NCBI RefSeq assembly: GCF_022695595.1
Contig: NZ_CP074380.1
Location: 434,001-498,000, forward strand
Origin: Streptomyces sp. MST-110588
Lineage (GTDB): Bacteria; Actinomycetota; Actinomycetes; Streptomycetales; Streptomycetaceae
DNA length: 64,000 bases
Direction of reading: 5' to 3'
The notes under the pieces are model-generated. The model was not told the DNA's origin. It searched no databases and worked only from the letters and a program-made list of their open reading frames with translations. Positions 46,853 to 55,654 of this stretch are shown here, one piece after another. The first letter of the stretch is position 1. Every line of letters begins with the position of its first letter. A program made the position numbers and the translations under genes.

Positions 46853-47384
46853 CGGGCACCGCGCCGTCGTTCCGGTAGCCGTGTGACGCCTTGGCCTCGA
46901 ACGCCGCCGAGGCGCCGGCGGGCACGGTGTGCTCCGCCCCGTCCACGACCAGCGTCAGCTCCCCTTCGGCCACGTGGATCAGCTCGACCGTCCCCGGCGG
47001 ATGTGCGTCCGAGGTGCTCAGTTCGCCCGGCATCAGCCGCCAGTCCCACAGTTCGAAGGGGCCGGGGGCCTGCGCGCCGACCAGGAGGGTGGTGTGGCTG
47101 CCGGCGTCGGTGGACCACATCCGTACGGCGTCACCGGGCGGCACGATCCGGACCTGCGGGCCCTGTTCGTGATCGAGGAGCGCGGTGATGCTGACGCCGA
47201 GCGCGTCGGCGATCTTGACGGTGGTGCCCACGCTGGGATTCGTACGGGCCTGCTCGATCTGGATGATCATGCCGCGGCTGACGCCGGCCCGGGCCGCCAG
47301 CGCGTCCAGCGTGTAGCCGCGCTCGGTGCGCCAGCGCTTGAGGTTGCGGGCGAGCGACTGGGTGAGCTGGTCCAGATCCGTCAT
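46812..47384 (-). CDS. XRE-family regulator with C-terminal cupin
   Basis: 190 residues. Helix-turn-helix at about 10-65 (LKRWRTERGYTLDALAARAGVSRGMIIQIEQARTNPSVGT in part) and a cupin at about 110-185 (HPPGTVELIHVAEGELTLVVDG). Members often control the neighbouring transporter. It is divergent from an EamA exporter with a perfect palindrome in the gap, so regulation of that exporter is likely. Confidence 0.92.
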   Translation of the reverse strand: MTDLDQLTQSLARNLKRWRTERGYTLDALAARAGVSRGMIIQIEQARTNPSVGTTVKIADALGVSITALLDHEQGPQVRIVPPGDAVRMWSTDAGSHTTLLVGAQAPGPFELWDWRLMPGELSTSDAHPPGTVELIHVAEGELTLVVDGAEHTVPAGASAAFEAKASHGYRNDGAVPVRMTMAVTVPLDR

Positions 47385-47409
47385 ACGCCTCGTCCCTCCT
47401 CCTCGTCAG

Positions 47410-47433
47410 CGAGGTTCAATATAATGAACCTCG
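47410..47433. promoter_or_regulatory. Perfect palindrome between the XRE-cupin and EamA genes
   Basis: 9-bp arms CGAGGTTCA and TGAACCTCG flank ATATAA. A second dyad AGTAA-TTT-TTACT follows at 47435-47447. The region is the most A/T-rich of this neighbourhood and must hold both promoters. Likely operator of the XRE-cupin protein. Confidence 0.6.
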
Positions 47434-47502
47434 GAGTAATTTTTACTGCACTATGGTGTGCTGCACTGCATCGTTCAGCTCACTGTACTGCGAGGTCTCT
47501 CC

Positions 47503-48372
47503 ATGACTGCCGTCTTCGCCCTGGCCACGAGCCTGCTGTGGGGATTCGCCGACTTCGGCGGCGGGCTCCTGACCCGACGGATGCGGGCCCTGACGGTCGT
47601 GGTCCTCTCACAGGTCATCGCCGCCGTGGTGCTGGGCGCGGTCGTGGCGGCCACCGGCGGCTGGCGCGAGGCGGGGCCGGGGCTGTGGTTCGCGGTCGCG
47701 GCCGGCCTGATCGGGCCCGCCGCGACCCTCTGCTTCTACCAGGCGCTGGCGCTCGGCCCGATGGGCGTGGTCGCGCCGCTCGGCTCGCTGGGCACCGTGG
47801 CCGTACCGGTCGGCGTCGGCATCGCGCTGGGCGAGCGGCCAGGAGCGGTGCCGGCCCTGGGCATGGTGGTGGCGCTGACCGGTGTCCTCCTGGCGGGCGG
47901 CCCCCAGTTGCGCGGCGCTTCCGTGGAGCGCCGGGCCATCGTCCTCACCCTGGTCTCGGCCCTCGGGTTCGGTGCGGTGATGGCCCTGATCTCGCAGGCG
48001 TCCACGACCGTGACCGGGCTGTACCTCGCCCTGTTCGTACAGCGCCTGTGCAATGTCGCGGTCGGCGGGGCCGCCCTGTACGTGACCGCGCGCCGCGGAG
48101 AGCCGGCGCTGCCCGAGGGCGGCATGGCGGCGATCCGCTCCGCGCTGCCCGCACTGGCCTTCGTCGGCCTGGCGGACGTCGCCGCGAACGGTACGTACGC
48201 GCTCGCCGCCCGGAACGGCCCGGTCACCATGGCGGCGGTGCTCGCCTCGCTCTACCCGGTGGTGACCACCCTCGCGGCCCTGGGCTTCCTGAAGGAGCGG
48301 ATGCGCGCCGTGCAGACGATGGGCGCCTCACTCGCCCTCGTCGGCACCGTGCTGCTCGCGTCCGGGGGCTGA
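47503..48372 (+). CDS. EamA-family (DMT superfamily) exporter
   Basis: 289 residues from ATG 47503, with GAGG upstream; the frame starts at 47458 but the first membrane segment fits 47503. Ten hydrophobic segments in two EamA repeats (LLWGFADFGGG ... and ADVAANGTYALAARNGPV ...). Probable metabolite or amino acid exporter controlled by the divergent XRE-cupin protein. Its 3' end overlaps the convergent acyltransferase by 45 bp. Confidence 0.9.
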   Translation: MTAVFALATSLLWGFADFGGGLLTRRMRALTVVVLSQVIAAVVLGAVVAATGGWREAGPGLWFAVAAGLIGPAATLCFYQALALGPMGVVAPLGSLGTVAVPVGVGIALGERPGAVPALGMVVALTGVLLAGGPQLRGASVERRAIVLTLVSALGFGAVMALISQASTTVTGLYLALFVQRLCNVAVGGAALYVTARRGEPALPEGGMAAIRSALPALAFVGLADVAANGTYALAARNGPVTMAAVLASLYPVVTTLAALGFLKERMRAVQTMGASLALVGTVLLASGG

Positions 48373-49242
48373 CACCCGCTCTCGTACGGGCGCCACCGCT
48401 CCCGTCCCGTCGCCGGCCACCTGCCCGCCGCCCGTCGCACCCGCCACGTCCGCAGCGTCCACCGCGTTCACCCGCTCCCCGGACGACGTCTGCGCCGCCG
48501 ACTCCGCCTCCCACTCGGCCAGCGCGAGCAGTTGCCGGGGCGTGACGCCCTCGGGAATCGGAACCGGCGGCGGGGTGCGCAGCGGCGGCTGCCAGCCCGC
48601 CTCCGGATCCCAGGTACGGACGATCCTGGCGGGCGCGCCCGCGACCACCGCGTGGTCGGGGACCTCGCCCCGTACGATCGCACCGGCCGCGACCACCACA
48701 TTGCGGCCCAGCCGCGCGCCCGGCAGGATGACCGCGCCGGTGCCGATCCAGCTCCCGGGGCCGATCTCGACCGGCTCGGTGCGCGGCCACTGCTTGCCGA
48801 CCGGTACGTCGGGATCGTCGTAACTGTGATTGGTGGTCGTCACATAGACGTCGGGCCCGAAGAAGCAGTCGTTCCCGATGGTCAGCCGGACGTCGGCGAT
48901 CACATGGCTGCCGCGCCCCAGCACGACGCCGTTCCCGAGGGTGAGGATGGGGTCGGGGCCGAGGTCCAGGTCCGGCATCATCCCGGCGGTGAGGGTGACG
49001 TCCTGGGCGATGATGCAGTGCTCACCGATCTCGATCCACGGGTCACCGAAGACCGTGCCCTGCGGGAAGGCCAGCCGGGCGCCGGCTCCCAGCCGCCGGA
49101 AGCGGTACGGACCGGGCCGCTCGGCCGTGACGGCTCCGGCCTCCCTCACCCAGCGCGCGCCCCGGTGGACGGCGCGCGTCACGGCCCGGCGCCGCCAGGC
49201 CGCCACGGATGAGAACACGTTCTGCTTCTTCGGCACCCGCAC
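48328..49242 (-). CDS. Left-handed beta-helix (hexapeptide) acyltransferase
   Basis: 304 residues from GTG 49242 (GTG 49236 also possible). Hexapeptide repeats from about residue 70 to 200 (IEIGEHCIIAQDVTL, LTLGNGVVLGRGSHVIADV, IGPGSWIGTGAVILPGARLGRNVVVAAGAIV) and TTTNHSYDDP with the catalytic-type His. This is the maltose/galactoside O-acetyltransferase type, often used for sugar or polysaccharide decoration. A C-terminal tail of about 70 residues is low-complexity. Confidence 0.88.
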   Translation of the reverse strand: MRVPKKQNVFSSVAAWRRRAVTRAVHRGARWVREAGAVTAERPGPYRFRRLGAGARLAFPQGTVFGDPWIEIGEHCIIAQDVTLTAGMMPDLDLGPDPILTLGNGVVLGRGSHVIADVRLTIGNDCFFGPDVYVTTTNHSYDDPDVPVGKQWPRTEPVEIGPGSWIGTGAVILPGARLGRNVVVAAGAIVRGEVPDHAVVAGAPARIVRTWDPEAGWQPPLRTPPPVPIPEGVTPRQLLALAEWEAESAAQTSSGERVNAVDAADVAGATGGGQVAGDGTGAVAPVRERVSAPGREQHGADEGE

Positions 49243-49411
49243 ACCGTACTCAGCCCGTCCGCACCCCACGCCCGCGCCGCCCTGTGATCTTCGCCCCACC
49301 CGGAGCCCCACCCGGAGCCCCACCTGAAGTCCCGCCTGGAGTCCCCACCCGGATCACCGAGCCGCGGCACGCGGTCCGGGCCGCTCGGTACGCGCGCCGG
49401 CCCGGTACGGA

Positions 49412-51674
49412 TCACCGCCGCCCGTCCACCATCCGCAGCAGCGGCTCCACCACCTCCGCCGGGTCCCCCGCCGTCAGGTACAGCACGAGCTGTTTGCGGA
49501 TCGAGGACAGCGCCTGGCCGTTCGCGGCGTGGACGGCCAGGGCGTAGTGCCGGGCGGCATCCGCCAACGGGCCGCCGCCCGGAGTGCCGTCACGCGCGGC
49601 GCCGTCACGCGGGGTGCCGTCACGCGGGTGCCGTCACGCGGGGTGCCGTCACGCGCGGCACCGTCACGCGCGCCTTCTCCATGTGAAGCGCCGTTCGGGC
49701 GGCGGCGCAGAAGGTGCTCGTTGAGGGCGATTTCGCCGAGGGTGGCGTGTTCCCACACGTTGCGCGGGCCGGGCCGGCGGCGGACGGCGAAGCGTACGAC
49801 CGGCAGCAGGTCACGTGCCGCGTCCAGGTCCTCGGTACCCCCGCCGAAGTACTGGGCCCGCAGCCGCAGCAGCGACACGGCGTTGATGCCGGGGTAGTAG
49901 TCCCCCGGGTCGACGGCCGTGCCGTTGCTGTAGGCGTCGATCGCCCGGGCGAGGTGTGCCTCGTGCTGCCGCTCGCCCAGTTGGAGGGAGAGCAGCCAGG
50001 TCTGCTTGGCGGCGCTGCCCAGCAGTGCCTGGGTCTCCGAGGACTGCGGATGCCGCTGGTCCAGCCGCAGCAGGCGCAGTTCGGCCTCGCGCAGGTCGGC
50101 CAGCCGCTGTGCGCTGGTGGGGGCCTCGCTGTGGATCAGGGTGAGCGCGTACTGCTGCTGGAGGCGTATCCGGCTGAACGCCGTGTCGGCGGCGGCCGGC
50201 TGCTCCAGGACGGCCCGGCCCGCCTCGTAGCGCCCCAGCGAGACCAGGGCCAGGCCGGTCATCTCCAGCAGCGCGTGCCGGCTGTCCAGCGGGAGGTCCT
50301 GAGCGCACAGCTCCCGCGCCAGCGCGGTGAGCCGGTGTTCGTCCCGCAGGTCCACGGCGAGCGAGATCTGTTCGGTACGGCGGGTCAGGGCCCGGCTCAG
50401 TCCGGGGTCGGGGCGGGCCGGCAGCCGGACCGGTTCCAGATGGGGGAAGACCGCCCATACAGGGCTGCTGGTCTCACCGCAGGAGCCGTTCAGCGCGGCT
50501 CTGACCGTACGGATCGCGGCGACGGCCTGCCGGTCGCTGACCGTCTTCATGCCCCGGTCGTACGGGTGCACCCGCGCGTGGTTGATGTCGAAGGGGGCGG
50601 TCACCCAGCGGGGCGCCAGCAGCAGGGTGCCGGAGGGGACCCAGGCGTGCCGGACGCCCAGCTCCCAGAAGACGTTCGGGTTGAGTGTCGCCAGGTCGGC
50701 GACGAACAGGTCGGACCGGTTGATGTCCGACAGCATGTTGATGTCGATGGTGTCGAGGTGGGACTCGATGTCGGAACGGATCGGCCGGTACCCGCTGTCG
50801 TACAGGGCGGGTACGAGCACCCGCCGCCAGGTCTCGTCCGCCTCCAGGCGGTTCAGGCCGCGGGTGGCGTCGGCCCTGGTTCCGTACGGCATCGCGACGA
50901 AGGCGGCCGGGGTCTCCTCGCGCCGGGCCGTGGGGTCCAGGCGCAGCACGAGGAAGCCCATGGACTCGGCTCCGGCGGCGAGGTTCTCGGTGTGGTCCTC
51001 GCCGTCCCTGCGGCCGGCGCTGACCACGACCACGACGAGTTCCTCACCGTCCTCGTCCGCGTCGCCGTCCTTTCCCCCGACGCCGTCTTTTCCTCCGCTG
51101 CCGCCCTCGCCGCCCTCGCCGTCCGTTCCCTCGCGGTTGGTCCCCCGCGATCCGCCCCCTCGGCGAGTGCTCGCCGGGCGTCCGCCAGGATGGCGCGGTT
51201 GACCTCCTTGAAGCCGGCGTCGTCCGCGCGGGTCCCCGCCAGGGGCACCACCTCGACGGCCGGCCCGGCGCCGTCCCCGTCCGTGTCTCCGCCCCGGCCT
51301 CCGTGCCCGAACCCGTCCGCGTGCCCGAACCCGTATCCGTCCGCGTGCCCGTGCCCGTACCCGTACCCGCGCCCGTCCGTGTCCGCCGCCGTCAGCGCGC
51401 GGAACCGTTCTTCCCAGTCGCGGCCCTTGTCCCGGACCGAGGCGGCCACGAACGCCTCGACGTCTTCGGTGACCAGCAGCCGGACGTGTGCCTTGGCCTT
51501 GCGCGCGGCAGCGGCGGCCAGCAGGTCCGTACCGGCCGCCGCGGAACCGATCGCCAGCCGTGGCCGCAGCCCGGCGAAGAGCCGGTCCAGGCGCTCCTCC
51601 AGCCAGTCCTCGCAGGCCGGTGGGAACTGGCCGTCCGGGGCCGACGGGCGCCGGCCCGCGAAGACCACGATCAC
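49412..51674 (-). pseudogene. SLOG plus deoxyribosyltransferase/TIR-like plus TPR protein (conflict-system sensor), frame broken twice
   Basis: From GTG 51674 (GGGAGAAGG upstream), about 754 residues once two frame breaks are repaired: one base in the C5 run 51142-51146 and one in the G3 run 49626-49628. Domain 1 (1-95) is SLOG-like, with GSAAAGTDLLAAAAA (about 43-57). A Gly/His/Tyr-rich linker (about 100-128) follows. Domain 2 (about 250-390) is like nucleoside deoxyribosyltransferases/TIR-like proteins: FVAMPYG, then RSDLFVADLATLNPNVFWELGVRHA read in part, keeping the Glu. The C-terminal 300 residues are TPR-like helices, interrupted by RDGTP/RDGAA pentapeptide repeats. It follows the SLATT gene by 10 bp. 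SLOG domains bind or cleave nucleotides in conflict systems. Confidence 0.75.
49584..49672. repeat. 15-bp coding tandem repeat in the SLOG-TPR gene
   Basis: Six units of the type GTGCCGTCACGCGGG; the third has only 14 bases, which breaks the frame. On the minus strand the units encode RDGTP or RDGAA. Confidence 0.75.
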
Positions 51675-51684
51675 TGCCTTCTCC

Positions 51685-52182
51685 CTAAGAAGCCGGCCGT
51701 TGTACGGGCTGGGCGGTGACCTGCGCCCACTGGGTGTTCTCCTGACTGGTGAGCGCCTCCACCCGCTCGGCCAGTACGGTGTCGGCGGCCGTCGGGTCCC
51801 CGTACGGCCCGGCATGAGCCAGGTAGAGGTACTGCTCGTGGCGGAGCGCTTCGCACACCGAGCGGTAACCGATCCAGTTCTCCTGGTACTTGTACAACTG
51901 CTGCGCCCCTTCGATGACCGCCACCAGCGCCCCCATGAGCGCGACCGTCCACGACGGCGCGGACGCGGCCACCGCGACCGGCAGCCCGGCCGCCAGCGCC
52001 AGGGTGGCCAGCTTCAGCCGCTTGAACCACTGCTGGGCGGTGCCGCTCTTGCGGTCGTACCAGCCGATCTGGTCCTGCAGCCGCTCCCAGGTGATGTCCG
52101 CCGGGTCCGCGGTACGCAAGAGCTGCCGGTCCTGCCGGTTCTCCCGGTCCTCCCGGGGACCGGGTACGCCGGACTGGTTCAT
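51685..52182 (-). CDS. SLATT-family (DUF4231) two-TM membrane protein
   Basis: 165 residues from ATG 52182, with AGGGGG upstream; ATG 52212 is an alternative. N-terminal amphipathic region (WERLQDQIGWYDRKSGTAQQWFKRLK), two adjacent membrane segments (about 58-74 and 77-93) and a helical tail with YKYQENWIGYRSVCEALRHEQYLYLA, the DUF4231 pattern. SLATT proteins are proposed pore-forming effectors that work with SLOG or nucleotide-second-messenger sensors. The downstream SLOG-containing gene, 10 bp away on the same strand, fits that arrangement. Confidence 0.85.
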   Translation of the reverse strand: MNQSGVPGPREDRENRQDRQLLRTADPADITWERLQDQIGWYDRKSGTAQQWFKRLKLATLALAAGLPVAVAASAPSWTVALMGALVAVIEGAQQLYKYQENWIGYRSVCEALRHEQYLYLAHAGPYGDPTAADTVLAERVEALTSQENTQWAQVTAQPVQRPAS

Positions 52183-52351
52183 CGCCGCCCCCTGACCGCC
52201 ACCGGTCGCCATCGGTCGCCACCGGCCGTCGCCGCCGCCCGACACGTCCTGCCCAGGGCAACGATGCCGGAGCCGGGCAGGCGCGACAAGGGTGACAAGG
52301 GTGGGCCCGCTCGCCGTCCGGCACGGCGTCAGGCGTACGGTGCACGGAACT

Positions 52352-52379
52352 CGGGATACGGGACGCGGGATACAGGACG
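52352..52379. repeat. 14-bp tandem repeat upstream of the carbonic anhydrase gene
   Basis: CGGGATACGGGACG and CGGGATACAGGACG, directly repeated in the divergent promoter region of the SLATT and carbonic anhydrase genes. Confidence 0.6.
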
Positions 52380-52421
52380 CGGCCGTCGGCCGGGCACGAC
52401 CGAGCACTGGAGGAACTTCCC

Positions 52422-52982
52422 ATGGCGGACCGGGCACTTGTGGCGGGCTTTGGCGGCAGAACGCCCCGTATCGACGCCGAGGCGTTCACCGCGCCCTCGT
52501 CCGTCGTCCTGGGCGAGGTGACGATGGCGGCCGGTTCGAGCCTCTGGTACAACGCGGTGCTGCGCGGCGACTGCGGCCCCATCTCGCTGGGGGCGGACAG
52601 CAATGTGCAGGACAACGCCAGCGTGCATGCCGACCCCGGTTTCCCCGTGACGATCGGGGCGCGGGTGACGGTTGGGCACAACGCCGTGGTGCACGGCTGC
52701 ACGGTCGAGGACGACTGCCTCATCGGTATGGGAGCCACCGTCCTGAACGGCGCGGTCATCGGCGCGGGCTCACTGGTGGCCGCGCAGGCGCTGGTGCCGC
52801 AGGGCATGCGGGTGCCACCCGGTTCGCTGGTCGCGGGCGTCCCGGCGAAGGTCAGGCGCCCGCTGACGGACGAGGAGCGCGACCACGTCAAGCTCAACGC
52901 GGAGGGCTATCTGCTGCTCGCCCGCGAACACAGTGCGGCGTTCGGTCAGCCTGCTTCCGAGCCGCCTGTCGCCGGGGACTGA
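52422..52982 (+). CDS. Gamma-class carbonic anhydrase-like protein
   Basis: 186 residues from ATG 52422, preceded by GGAGGAA. Left-handed beta-helix with the gamma-CA metal pattern: NVQDNASVHAD (first His) and VGHNAVVHGC (two His), then GMGATVLNGAVIG. It may be an active zinc or iron carbonic anhydrase or a PaaY/YrdA-type relative. Confidence 0.92.
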   Translation: MADRALVAGFGGRTPRIDAEAFTAPSSVVLGEVTMAAGSSLWYNAVLRGDCGPISLGADSNVQDNASVHADPGFPVTIGARVTVGHNAVVHGCTVEDDCLIGMGATVLNGAVIGAGSLVAAQALVPQGMRVPPGSLVAGVPAKVRRPLTDEERDHVKLNAEGYLLLAREHSAAFGQPASEPPVAGD

Positions 52983-53076
52983 CCAGCGCTCCGACCAGGC
53001 CGTACGGTACGGAGGACAGGCGGCGGCCGACGCCCGCCCCGTCCCCCGGGACCGGGACCGGAACCGGAGTCGCGGA

Positions 53077-54099
53077 TCAGGAATTCTTCCGCGCCGGCGC
53101 CGGCACCGGGCCCTGCATCCGCTCGCTGATCCAGTGCAGCGAGTCGGCCAGCTTGTGGATGTAGGTGTGGCCGCTGTGCACGCCGTCCGGTATTTCGAAG
53201 AGCGTGGTGTGGATCGGCCCGCCGGTGTGCCGCCGGATGAATCGCTTCACACTGGGCACCGCGGGCTCCTTCGTCCCGAGTTCGAAGGCGAGATAGACGT
53301 CGGGCCCCCTATGGGCCTGAAGCTGCCGGGCCAGCCAGTTAGGGTCGTTGGCCCGCTTCTCCTTCGGGTGCCCCTTCCACATCGGCGAATCGGGCACGAT
53401 GTCCGGGCCGTTGGCGATGACCGCCTTGAATTTCTTCGGGTATTTCAGGACGGCTTTCAGCCCGGCGAATCCACCGGAGGAGGACCCCATGAAGGCCCAG
53501 CCGTCCCGATTGGCGTACGTACGGAAATTGGCGCGGGCAAAGGCCGGCACGTCCTCGGCCAGCCAGGTGCCCATCTTCGGCCGGCCGGGGATGTCACTCC
53601 CGTCGAAATACCTCTTCGAGGGATTCAGAACCGGCATCACCATGATGAACGGCAGAGTCTTCCCGGCCGTCGACCACTCGGCGATCTTCTCCTGGAGCTT
53701 GAACGTTTCACTGCTCCAGTAATTGTTCGGGTACCCGTACGCGCCGGGCAGCGCGATCAGCACCGGGAAGGCGCTCTTGGCGTACTGCGCCTCGTTGTAC
53801 TGCGGCGGCACCCAGGCCCAGATGTCACCGGTGAAGCCGGACTTCTTCCCCTTCCACCTGGTCCTGACGACCTCGGTGCCGTCGTCACCGGTCTCACGCT
53901 GCGTGACGAAGGAGGAGCGCGGCCCCGTCGGCATCATCGCCCTGGGCGTGCCGTTGCTGGCACCCATGGCGTGCGAGCTCAGCCGGGGCACGCCGGAGGC
54001 GTCGACCTCGTCCCGGTCCCTGCCGCACCCGGCGAGGAGCACCGAGGCGAGCAGGCTCGCCACAGCCACCGCCGCGGTACTGGCACGCAGGCACTTCAT
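53077..54099 (-). CDS. Secreted lipoprotein esterase (esterase D-like alpha/beta fold)
   Basis: 340 residues from ATG 54099, with GAGGAG nine bases upstream. Signal peptide ending in the lipobox LAGC (Cys about 25), so lipid-anchored outside the membrane. Alpha/beta hydrolase with nucleophile elbow GSSSGG and late His in GVHSGHTY, like esterase D or the mycolyltransferase (antigen 85) fold. Substrate unknown. The codons use more A/T third positions (AAG/AAA, TTC/ATT mix) than neighbours. Confidence 0.88.
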   Translation of the reverse strand: MKCLRASTAAVAVASLLASVLLAGCGRDRDEVDASGVPRLSSHAMGASNGTPRAMMPTGPRSSFVTQRETGDDGTEVVRTRWKGKKSGFTGDIWAWVPPQYNEAQYAKSAFPVLIALPGAYGYPNNYWSSETFKLQEKIAEWSTAGKTLPFIMVMPVLNPSKRYFDGSDIPGRPKMGTWLAEDVPAFARANFRTYANRDGWAFMGSSSGGFAGLKAVLKYPKKFKAVIANGPDIVPDSPMWKGHPKEKRANDPNWLARQLQAHRGPDVYLAFELGTKEPAVPSVKRFIRRHTGGPIHTTLFEIPDGVHSGHTYIHKLADSLHWISERMQGPVPAPARKNS

Positions 54100-54520
54100 C
54101 GGGAGAACTCCTCGCCATCGCATGTCCGGCGTCCGGCCGCACGGTCACCGCTGTGACCAGCGCTTTGGGCGCAAGACACCAGAATAAGAACCTCGGACAG
54201 CCCGATCCGGCTCCCCTCGGAGCACGCGGACGAACCCGGGTGTCACGGGCCGCCCGCACGTACGTCGCGCCATCTCTCCAGACCGTCTGACGGTGTACAG
54301 GGACCCCGGGTTCCGTTCCGTCGGCCGGACCGGCTGTGATGTACGTCGCCGTAACTCCTAGTTGCGCCGTACACGCCGTACATAACGCTCTGTCCCGTAT
54401 TTCACGGACTTGGAGTGTATCGGCACCGGTCCCGTGACGGCATGGCGGCCCACACTCTCGTCACGGAGGGTGATCTTGCCACAACGGGGGCGGACCACCG
54501 GCCGGACGGCAGCCCAAACG
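54100..54520. other. Intergenic region between the lipoprotein and DedA genes
   Basis: About 420 bp with slightly lower G+C (especially 54340-54420). It contains the lipoprotein promoter (gaataag near 54180) and repeated CGTAC motifs near 54340-54385. A minus-strand ORF ending at 54358 is not convincing. Confidence 0.35.
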
Positions 54521-54567
54521 ACCCGGGCCCCGTACCGGCAGGTCTGCTGCCGATACGGGGCCCGGGT
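54521..54567 (-). terminator. Large hairpin after the DedA gene
   Basis: Arms 54521-54541 and 54547-54567 pair over 21 bp with one mismatch around the loop GTCTG, about 40 bases beyond the DedA stop. Strong enough to stop transcription from both sides. Confidence 0.8.
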
Positions 54568-54607
54568 GCCACTCACGAGACGACCGGCCGGTGACCGGTC
54601 GCCCTAC

Positions 54608-55282
54608 TCAGTCGACGGGGGATCCGACCGCCGTCGAGGCCGAGGCCGACGCCGACGCCGCCTCTTCCTCACGCTTGGCCGCGGCCTTCTGCGCACGCCG
54701 CTTCATGACCAGGGCGGAGCCGATGCCGAAGAGCACTGCGGCTCCCAGCCCCCACAGCGAGAAACGGCTGAGCCAGGCTTCCGCGACCACACCGACGCTG
54801 TAGATCAGCGCGGTCGTACCGCCGGCCCAGATGATTCCGCCGAGCACGTTGGCGATGAGGAACTTCCAGTACGGCATCTTCAGGACGCCCGCCAGCGGAC
54901 CGGCGAAAATACGCAGCAGCGCGATGAAGCGGCCGATGAACACCGCCCACATGCCCCACTTCTCGAACTTCTCCTCCGCCAGGGCGACATGGTCGGGACC
55001 GAAGTGCTTGGGGAATTTCCGGCCGGCCCAGTTGAGCAGCGGCTGACCGCCCTTGCGGCCGATCAGGTAGCCGATGGAGTCTCCGATGATCGCGCCGGCG
55101 CACGCGCACGCGCCGAGTATCCACGGATTGATGTGATCCTGTGTCGCGGCCAGGATCGCCGAACTGACGAGGACGATCTCACCGGGCAGTGGAATGCCCA
55201 GGCTCTCCAGACCGATGACCACCCCCACCAGGAGATAGACGCTCACGGCCGGTACGGTCTCGAGCCACTCCTGGATGTGCAA
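54608..55282 (-). CDS. DedA-family membrane protein
   Basis: 224 residues from TTG 55282, with GGAGG seven bases upstream. Hallmarks: GIPLPGEIVLVSSAIL, GDSIGYLIGR and GRFIALLRIFAGPLAG. Four to five membrane segments, then an Ala/Ser/Glu tail. DedA proteins are implicated in lipid carrier (undecaprenyl phosphate) transport; a TVP38 relative and uppP are elsewhere in this window. Confidence 0.93.
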   Translation of the reverse strand: MHIQEWLETVPAVSVYLLVGVVIGLESLGIPLPGEIVLVSSAILAATQDHINPWILGACACAGAIIGDSIGYLIGRKGGQPLLNWAGRKFPKHFGPDHVALAEEKFEKWGMWAVFIGRFIALLRIFAGPLAGVLKMPYWKFLIANVLGGIIWAGGTTALIYSVGVVAEAWLSRFSLWGLGAAVLFGIGSALVMKRRAQKAAAKREEEAASASASASTAVGSPVD

Positions 55283-55519
55283 CGCGCTTCCTCCGCCTGG
55301 TGTCGGGCCCCCGTGGGCCGTTGCTCGGCGTCCCCTGACGCCGACGAACGTGTTGAACGCCGCTGAACGCGGATGTCGTGCGCGCCACGGCGCGCGGCGC
55401 GCCCGGGCAGCGTACTCGATCCGCGAATGAGTTCGGCCCGTCGCACGGTACGCGACGGGCCAGGAGGGGCGGAAGTGACGACAGAGAACAAACGGATGAC
55501 GGATGAATCGGGGAAAGCC

Positions 55520-55609
55520 GGAGGAACCGGGACCGGGACGGAAGCCGGAGGAACCGGGACCGGGACCGGGACGGAAGCCGGAGGAACCGGGACCGGGACC
55601 GGGAAAGGA
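55520..55609. repeat. 27/33-bp minisatellite
   Basis: Tandem units of GGAGGAACCGGGACC plus one or two CGGGAC and GGAAGCC (55520-55546, 55547-55579, 55580-55609). Located in the gap between the DedA and thioesterase genes. Confidence 0.75.
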
Positions 55610-55654
55610 TCGGCGGACCGGCCACCGGCCCTTGGGGTCACCGCCGGTCGCAGA

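Noticed and set aside
40639..52182. Horizontally acquired defence island
   Set aside because: Genes of the immunity type are interspersed with ordinary ones, base composition looks uniform, and no integrase, tRNA junction or direct-repeat boundary was seen.
54358..54576. 72-codon minus-strand ORF downstream of DedA
   Set aside because: It runs through the large terminator hairpin, has weak third-position bias and no start signal, although its end (KYGTERYVRRVRRN) looks oddly protein-like.
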